Source: Oscillospiraceae bacterium (GTDB lineage: Bacteria > Bacillota > Clostridia > Oscillospirales > Oscillospiraceae). Taken from it: DNA of 55,124 bases. Below are positions 50,460-55,124 of the stretch, piece by piece (the stretch's first letter is position 1; every line of letters starts with the position of its first letter). The stretch spans positions 1 to 55,124 of the forward strand of contig JAFSBW010000035.1 in assembly GCA_017437095.1 (NCBI GenBank). Direction: 5' to 3'. A program made the translations under genes and the position numbers. A model generated the notes under the pieces. That model saw nothing but the letters and a program-made list of their open reading frames with translations, searched no databases and was not told the origin of the DNA.

Positions 50460-51278
50460 ATGTTAGAGCCGCAGTACCGTTTGGAGGGCATCGTCCATAC
50501 CCGCAGCGAGGTCATGGAAGATTTTGAAGGCCCTCTGGATGTTATTTTCTTGCTGCTGAGCAAGAATAAAATTGAAATTCAGGATGTTTCTATTTCGGCG
50601 ATCCTTGAGCAGTATCTTGCTTACCTGGAGGAAATGAAGCGGCTGGATATGGAAATCGCCAGCGAATTCATTACCATGGCAAGCCACCTTATGCTCATTA
50701 AAACCAAGATGCTCCTGTCCAAGGCCGAGCAGGAGGAAGCCCAGAGCGAGCTGGATGTGCTTCGCCAGAGCCTATTGGAGCGCCAGCGCAAGGAGGCTAT
50801 TGAGCAGATCCGCAGCGCTATGGCGGTTTTGGAGCCGCGCAACGAGATCGGCCGCTGCATTTTTACCAAACAGCCAGAGCCCCTGCGCCGGGACAGCGCC
50901 TACCGCTACCGCCATGAGCCGAAGGATCTTTTGCTGGCTCTGGATGAGATCGCCCAGCGCAGCGAGCGTATGCTCCCGCCGCCTACTGCCAATTTTAAGG
51001 GCATTGTAGGTAAAGAGCCCTATCCCGTGGGCAAAAAGGCCGCCCAACTGATCCGTACCCTGGTGCTGCGGGGCGTAGAAAAGCTCAAAAACCTTTTTAA
51101 AGGCAACCGCAGCCGCAGCGAAGTGGTAGCTACCTTCCTTGCGCTGCTGGATCTTTGTAAGACCAATTCTGTTTCGCTGGAAGATGATCTTTCCGGCGAG
51201 AATCCCAATGTTCGCCTGATCCGCAACCCTGACCAGGTGAGAAAGGAGGCAGCAGGTGGAACTGACACAATTGCATAG
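50460..51278 (+). CDS. scpA: Segregation and condensation protein A
   Basis: 272 residues. N-terminal FEGPLDVIFLLLSKNKIEIQDVSI and EFITMASHLMLIKTKMLL are the kleisin signature that binds SMC; the C-terminal part has a winged helix. It joins SMC and ScpB in the condensin complex that organises the chromosome. It overlaps scpB by 23 bases. The middle part contains a basic Arg-rich stretch (RRDSAYRYRHEP) of uncertain use. Confidence 0.95.
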   Translation: MLEPQYRLEGIVHTRSEVMEDFEGPLDVIFLLLSKNKIEIQDVSISAILEQYLAYLEEMKRLDMEIASEFITMASHLMLIKTKMLLSKAEQEEAQSELDVLRQSLLERQRKEAIEQIRSAMAVLEPRNEIGRCIFTKQPEPLRRDSAYRYRHEPKDLLLALDEIAQRSERMLPPPTANFKGIVGKEPYPVGKKAAQLIRTLVLRGVEKLKNLFKGNRSRSEVVATFLALLDLCKTNSVSLEDDLSGENPNVRLIRNPDQVRKEAAGGTDTIA

Positions 51279-51828
51279 AGCGTTGGAAGCCATTTTGTTT
51301 GCTTCCGGTGAGCGCATTGAGCTTAAGCGGCTCAGTGAGGTTTTGGAAGCGGATGCCAAAGAGGTAGAAGCTGCCTGCCTGGAGCTGGCGGATGACTATG
51401 CCTTCCAGCGCCGGGGCATGCGCATTTTGAAGCTGGACAGCGGCTTCCAGATGGTATCCTCCGGCGAAATGGCAGACTATGTTACCAAAGCCCTGGAAAC
51501 CAGAAAGCCCCCAAAGCTTTCTGCTTCCCAGCTGGAGGCCCTTACCATCATTGCTTACTACCAGCCGGCTACCAAAGCCATGGTAGAGCAGATCCGGGGC
51601 GTTGACAGCTCTTATTCTGTAGCCGCGCTGATGAACAAAAAGCTCATCGAGGAAGCCGGCCGCCTGAATGTGCCCGGCCGCCCCATCCAGTACAAGACCA
51701 CGCCGGACTTTTTGCGTACCTTCGGCCTTTCCTCCTTGGAGGAGCTGCCGCCCATTGAAAAGGTCAGCTTCGGCGAGCCTTTGGACGATGCCCAGCTGGA
51801 GATCCAGCCGGTGCAGGAGGGCAGCTGA
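51256..51828 (+). CDS. scpB: Segregation and condensation protein B
   Basis: 190 residues from a GTG start within the end of scpA (AAAGGAGG upstream). Two winged-helix domains; LSASQLEALTIIAYYQPATKAMVEQIRGVDS and RPIQYKTTPDFLRTFGLSSLEELPP are family features. ScpB dimers bridge the ScpA subunits. The stop overlaps the next start (TGATG). Confidence 0.96.
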   Translation: MELTQLHRALEAILFASGERIELKRLSEVLEADAKEVEAACLELADDYAFQRRGMRILKLDSGFQMVSSGEMADYVTKALETRKPPKLSASQLEALTIIAYYQPATKAMVEQIRGVDSSYSVAALMNKKLIEEAGRLNVPGRPIQYKTTPDFLRTFGLSSLEELPPIEKVSFGEPLDDAQLEIQPVQEGS

Positions 51829-52574
51829 TGGGGTGGTGGATCGCGCTGGCCGTGCTGGTGCTGCTGGCGGCAATGCCTTTGGGCGTCAGCGTTGTGTACG
51901 ATGCTGACGGCCCGCTCATCAAGGTAATTGCGGGCTTCATCCGGCTAAAGGTTTTCCCGGCCAAGAAGAAAAAGGAAAAACCTAAGAAAGAAAAGAAAAA
52001 AGACAATAAAAAAGACCCTGCCCCGGAGCAATCGCCCCAGGAGCCTGCTGCCCAGGAAGCCCCTGCGGAAGATACGGCAGCCCAGGAAGCCCCTGCGGAA
52101 GAAGCGGCTGCCCAGGAGCAAAAGACAGATGCCGGCCATAAGCTTTCCGACAAAGCCAAGGCAGAGGAAGCTGCCCGCAAGAAAAAAGGCGGCAGCATTC
52201 TGGATTTTCTGCCCCTGGTAAAGGTTGGCCTGGATTTTCTGGCAGAGTTTTTTGGCAAAAAGCTTCATGTCAACTGTCTGGAGCTGAAGCTTACCCTGGC
52301 CGGCGGCGATCCCTGCGATCTGGCCCTGAATTACGGCCGGGCATGGGAAGCCCTGGGCAACCTCTGGCCCCGCTTGGAGCGGATGATGGTCATCCAAAAG
52401 CGGGACATCAACATTCAATGTGATTTCGAGGGCGATAAAACCCTCATCTATACCAGGCTGGATATTTCCATCACCTTGGGCCGCTTGCTTGGCATTGCGG
52501 TGCGCTACGGATGGCGGGCCCTGGTAACATTCTTAAAAATTCGTAAAAAACGTAAAGGCGGTACAAAAACATGA
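51828..52574 (+). CDS. DUF2953-type membrane protein with Lys/Glu/Ala-rich linker
   Basis: 248 residues. Residues 2-22 are a membrane segment; residues 45-125 are low-complexity: first lysine-rich (KKKEKPKKEKKK), then Pro/Ala/Glu/Gln with two exact repeats of AAQEAPAE. The C-terminal half (about 125-248) has a conserved beta/helix region like the DUF2953 proteins encoded between scpB and ytfJ in spore formers. Function unknown. The linker is longer than expected for the family. Confidence 0.78.
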   Translation: MGWWIALAVLVLLAAMPLGVSVVYDADGPLIKVIAGFIRLKVFPAKKKKEKPKKEKKKDNKKDPAPEQSPQEPAAQEAPAEDTAAQEAPAEEAAAQEQKTDAGHKLSDKAKAEEAARKKKGGSILDFLPLVKVGLDFLAEFFGKKLHVNCLELKLTLAGGDPCDLALNYGRAWEALGNLWPRLERMMVIQKRDINIQCDFEGDKTLIYTRLDISITLGRLLGIAVRYGWRALVTFLKIRKKRKGGTKT

Positions 52575-52975
52575 GTCAGACCCTTCCTACTATGATGGAG
52601 CAGACAATTGCTAAAATTCGCGAGATGGTGGATGTAAACTCCGTCATCGGCAACCCCATTACCACCCCCGACGGTGTGACCATTATCCCCATTTCCAAGG
52701 TCAGCATCGGTTTCGGCGGCGGCGGCTCCGATTTCGTATCCAAGAATGCCAACAAGCAGGAGAACCCCTTCGGCGGCGGCTGCGGCGGCGGTGTTAAGAT
52801 CAATCCCATCGCCTTTATCGTGGTAAAGGACGGCAATGTGCGTATGCTGCCCGTAGCGGCTGCTGCCAATACTACTGCCGACCGCGTGGTAGAGATGGTG
52901 CCCGATGTGCTGGACAAGATCTCTGCCTTCATCGATTCCCGTACTGCCAAGAAGGCTGAGGGAGCGGCGGAATAA
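52571..52975 (+). CDS. ytfJ: GerW-family sporulation protein YtfJ
   Basis: 134 residues, overlapping the previous gene by four bases. The family core is VIGNPITTPDGVTIIPISKVSIGFGGGGSDF and Gly-rich GGGCGGG, then FIVVKDGNVRMLPV. GerW/YtfJ affects spore germination in Bacillus. Its presence suggests a sporulating ancestor at least. Confidence 0.93.
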   Translation: MSQTLPTMMEQTIAKIREMVDVNSVIGNPITTPDGVTIIPISKVSIGFGGGGSDFVSKNANKQENPFGGGCGGGVKINPIAFIVVKDGNVRMLPVAAAANTTADRVVEMVPDVLDKISAFIDSRTAKKAEGAAE

Positions 52976-53014
52976 TTTGCTTCTTGCCCGGGCATACTGT
53001 CTTCGGGTGAGAAC

Positions 53015-54100
53015 ATGAAAAAACTGCTTTGCATGGCGGTGGCAATGTTTATGGCCGCCGCCATCTTTTTACCGGCAAAAGCCGAGGCGATCTCCGCGGA
53101 AAAATGGATCTTGGTGGACGCAGCTACCGGCCGTGTGCTTTCGGAAAACAATGCCGACAGCCAAAGCCTCATCGCCAGCACTACCAAGATCATGACGGCA
53201 TTGATCGTATGCGAGCAATGCAATGTGCTGGATAGAATGCGCATCCCCAAGGAAGCTGTGGGCATAGAAGGCTCTTCCATGTACCTGAAGGAGGGGGAAG
53301 TGCTTACTATTCAGGATCTTCTGTATGGCCTTATGCTTTCCAGCGGCAACGATGCGGCGGTGGCCCTGGCTATTTATTGCGGCGGCACAGTAGAAGGCTT
53401 TGCCGGGCTAATGAATGACAAAGCCCATGCCCTGGGCATGGAGGGCAGCCATTTTGTAAACCCCAATGGCCTGGATGCCCCCGGCCACTATTCCACAGCC
53501 AGAGATCTGGCCATTCTTTCCGCCTACGCCATGGCAAACCCCATCTTCCGCCAAACGGTGTCTACCAAGACTGTAAGGGTAGGGGACAGAGTCCTGCAAA
53601 ACCACAATAAGCTTTTGTGGCGCGTTCCCGGAGCAGATGGGGTAAAAACCGGCTATACCCAGGCGGCAGGGCGGATCTTGGTATCTTCCGTTACCCGCCA
53701 GGGTCGTCGCCTGATCGCCGTAACCATTAACGACCGCAATGACTGGGCGGACCACGAAGCCCTTTATAATCAGGGTTTTACCAATTATACTGTCCAAAGT
53801 ATCGTATCCCGGGGGGATGTGCTGGGGTGGGTGGAAGTTGCCGGGTCAGCAGGGGAGAAGGCGGCCTTGATCGCCGATGAAGACTTTTCCTATGCCCTGG
53901 CGGCAAACGAAACCCCTCAGATCGATCTATCCGGGCCGGGCTTTGTGTACGCCCCGGTAGAGCAGGGGGAGGAAGCGGGGGTAGCCCATATCCTCCTGGG
54001 CGGGAAGGCCATAGGCAGCGTCCGCCTGGTGTACGGCGACACGGTGGCCCAGGAAAAGCCCTCTCCCAAGCGCCCTTTTTGGCGGCGCCTTTTGGGCTAA
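53015..54100 (+). CDS. dacF: D-alanyl-D-alanine carboxypeptidase, DacF type
   Basis: 361 residues. Signal peptide (about 1-24, cleavage in AKAEA). Penicillin-binding motifs: S-x-x-K as Ser55-Lys58 (STTK), SGN at 110-112, KTG at 211-213. It trims the terminal D-Ala of peptidoglycan stems outside the membrane. The C-terminal 100 residues form the usual beta-rich domain. Neighbouring ytfJ and scpB suggest the sporulation-linked DacF/DacB type. No starting-codon doubt: GTGAGAAC precedes the ATG loosely. Confidence 0.94.
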   Translation: MKKLLCMAVAMFMAAAIFLPAKAEAISAEKWILVDAATGRVLSENNADSQSLIASTTKIMTALIVCEQCNVLDRMRIPKEAVGIEGSSMYLKEGEVLTIQDLLYGLMLSSGNDAAVALAIYCGGTVEGFAGLMNDKAHALGMEGSHFVNPNGLDAPGHYSTARDLAILSAYAMANPIFRQTVSTKTVRVGDRVLQNHNKLLWRVPGADGVKTGYTQAAGRILVSSVTRQGRRLIAVTINDRNDWADHEALYNQGFTNYTVQSIVSRGDVLGWVEVAGSAGEKAALIADEDFSYALAANETPQIDLSGPGFVYAPVEQGEEAGVAHILLGGKAIGSVRLVYGDTVAQEKPSPKRPFWRRLLG

Positions 54101-54150
54101 ACCACCACAAGATAGAGCATTCTATCTTGTACATAACAAGGAGCATACTT

Positions 54151-54849
54151 ATGAAAGAAAGGTTACAAAAGCTTCTTTCTGCCCGGGGCGTGGCTTCCCG
54201 GCGCAAAGCGGAGGAAATGATCTTAGCGGGCAGAGTAAGCGTAAACGGCGCGGTGGCAGCCCTGGGCGCGACTGCTGACCCGGCTGCTGACGATATCCGT
54301 ATCGACGGCCAGCCCCTGCCTCAAGCGCAAAGCCATGTATATATCATGCTGCATAAGCCCCGGGGCTTTGTAACCACGCTTTCCGATGAAAATGGCCGCC
54401 GGGCGGTTACCCAGCTTGTGGCGGATTGCGGCGCCCGGGTGTACCCCGTAGGCCGGCTGGATATGGATTCTGAAGGCTTGCTGCTGCTAACCAGCGACGG
54501 CGATTTTGCCAACCGCCTGATGCACCCAAAGCACCGGGTGGATAAAACCTACCATGTATTCGTAGAGCATTACAGCCCGGAAAAGCTGGAAAAGCTGGCC
54601 CAGCCCATTACCCTGGACGGCTATACCATCCAAAAGCCGGAGATCTCCCTCCTGGGCGCAAAGGGCGCAGGGGCAAAGCTTTCGGTTACCATCCATGAGG
54701 GGCGCAACCGCCAGGTGCGCCGTATGTGCGATGCCGCCGGGCTGCATGTAACCCGGCTCATCCGGGTAAGCGAGGGCAGCCTCCGGCTGGGGGACTTGCC
54801 CAAGGGCAAGTGGCGCTATTTAACGCCGGAGGAGCTGGCGCAGCTGTAA
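54151..54849 (+). CDS. rluB: rRNA pseudouridine synthase, RluB/RsuA family
   Basis: 232 residues from the ATG at 54151 after AAGGAG. An N-terminal S4 RNA-binding domain (RLQKLLSARGVASRRKAEEMILAGRVSVNG), then GRLDMDSEGLLLLTSDG with the catalytic Asp104, and NRQVRRMCDAAGLHVTRLIRV. It turns a uridine into pseudouridine in 16S or 23S rRNA; RluB (23S 2605) is most likely in this operon. Its terminator hairpin abuts copy 2 of the mobile element. Confidence 0.94.
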   Translation: MKERLQKLLSARGVASRRKAEEMILAGRVSVNGAVAALGATADPAADDIRIDGQPLPQAQSHVYIMLHKPRGFVTTLSDENGRRAVTQLVADCGARVYPVGRLDMDSEGLLLLTSDGDFANRLMHPKHRVDKTYHVFVEHYSPEKLEKLAQPITLDGYTIQKPEISLLGAKGAGAKLSVTIHEGRNRQVRRMCDAAGLHVTRLIRVSEGSLRLGDLPKGKWRYLTPEELAQL

Positions 54850-54865
54850 AATGCAATATTTTGCA

Positions 54866-54893
54866 AGACCCCTTGCATTTTTGCAAGGGGTCT
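54866..54893 (+). terminator. Terminator hairpin after rluB, T-tract displaced
   Basis: AGACCCCTTGCA (54866-54877) pairs with TGCAAGGGGTCT (54882-54893). No T-tract follows, since the inverted element starts two bases later. Confidence 0.8.
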
Positions 54894-54894
54894 C

Positions 54895-55124
54895 AGAGTG
54901 TCGATAAAGCCCCAAACCGTCAAAATGCAATTTTGAGCAGTTTGGAGCGAATTTCCAGAACTGTAGCTTATTTTAAACAAGACACTTGCTTAGAATGAAG
55001 CGAAAAAGCTTGCTTCGCAAGGCATTTTGACTTACTGCGCAAACCGCCCTCTACCGTACCACCTGTACGCCGACGAGTGCGGTTTGCTTGTCTTTGTGGC
55101 TTTCTCGACCTCTGACAGTCTGTC
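54895..55124. mobile_element. Non-coding MITE-like element (copy 2, inverted, cut by the window end)
   Basis: The reverse complement matches 50112-50341 with 9 differences over about 225 bases, including the GCAAACCGC/GCGGTTTGC cruciform. Two of the substitutions lie in a small stem (TTGTTT/AAACAA) and keep pairing through G-T wobbles. The element continues past the window. Nothing coding is seen here. Confidence 0.85.

Overview
The window comes from a moderately GC-rich Bacillota, most likely a clostridial gut relative of the Oscillospiraceae. Pointers are ScpA/ScpB beside a GerW/YtfJ sporulation protein and a DacF-type carboxypeptidase, YlxM next to Ffh, a PyrK/PyrDB dihydroorotate dehydrogenase, and a purine pathway with separate PurO and AICAR transformylase. 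No tRNA, rRNA or CRISPR array is visible.

Layout. 1-2.6 kb: the end of a DEAD-box helicase, a DprA-like gene, two abutting terminators, then an endolysin/holin pair with no other phage gene. 2.7-7.4 kb: an envelope region with UDP-galactopyranose mutase, a family 2 glycosyltransferase, a secreted protein with an L,D-transpeptidase-like motif, and an AT-rich family 4 glycosyltransferase on the minus strand. 7.46-10.6 kb: rplM-rpsI on the minus strand, diverging from ttcA, a small membrane protein and a dihydrouridine synthase. 10.7-19.9 kb: pyrC-carB-pyrK-pyrD-pyrF-(orphan ORF)-pyrE-pyrB, with no carA. 20.0-32.0 kb: a purine operon behind a ZTP riboswitch (purE-purC-purF-like-purM-purN-purO-purH-purD-purL), interrupted by a cassette that looks like a 23S rRNA intervening sequence. 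32.1-33.65 kb: two AT-rich, immunity-like genes between inverted palindromic repeats. 33.7-36.9 kb: zinc/manganese ABC transporter genes and trmO on the minus strand. 38.1-41.9 kb: ylxM-ffh-rpsP-khpA-rimM-trmD. 42-50 kb: a sirtuin, a leucine-rich-repeat protein, metA, feoA-feoB-FeoB-associated protein, and a TGS-uridine kinase-like protein. 50.4-54.9 kb: scpA-scpB-DUF2953-ytfJ-dac-rluB, bracketed by two inverted copies of an approximately 254-bp non-coding element.

How it works together. The pyr and pur clusters would give nearly complete routes to UMP and IMP. The ZTP riboswitch fits, because ZMP (AICAR) is the substrate of the transformylase encoded in the same operon. Three enzymes depart from textbook form: the aspartate carbamoyltransferase carries a PyrI-type zinc domain without the allosteric domain; the PurF-like protein has Gly where the glutaminase nucleophile Cys belongs; and the PurH activities are on two separate proteins.

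Most notable non-genic structures: the short element at 50.1 kb, flanked by a 25-bp duplication of a whole terminator hairpin and present again, inverted, at the window end next to a different terminator hairpin; the 32-bp inverted repeats around the four-helix-bundle gene; palindromic repeats beside orphan immunity-like genes; and paired TGTCAAG/CTTGACA dyads 53 bp apart around the ylxM-ffh promoter. Codon usage in about 1-6.2 kb differs visibly from that after 7.5 kb, so a transferred segment or an assembly junction there should be considered.
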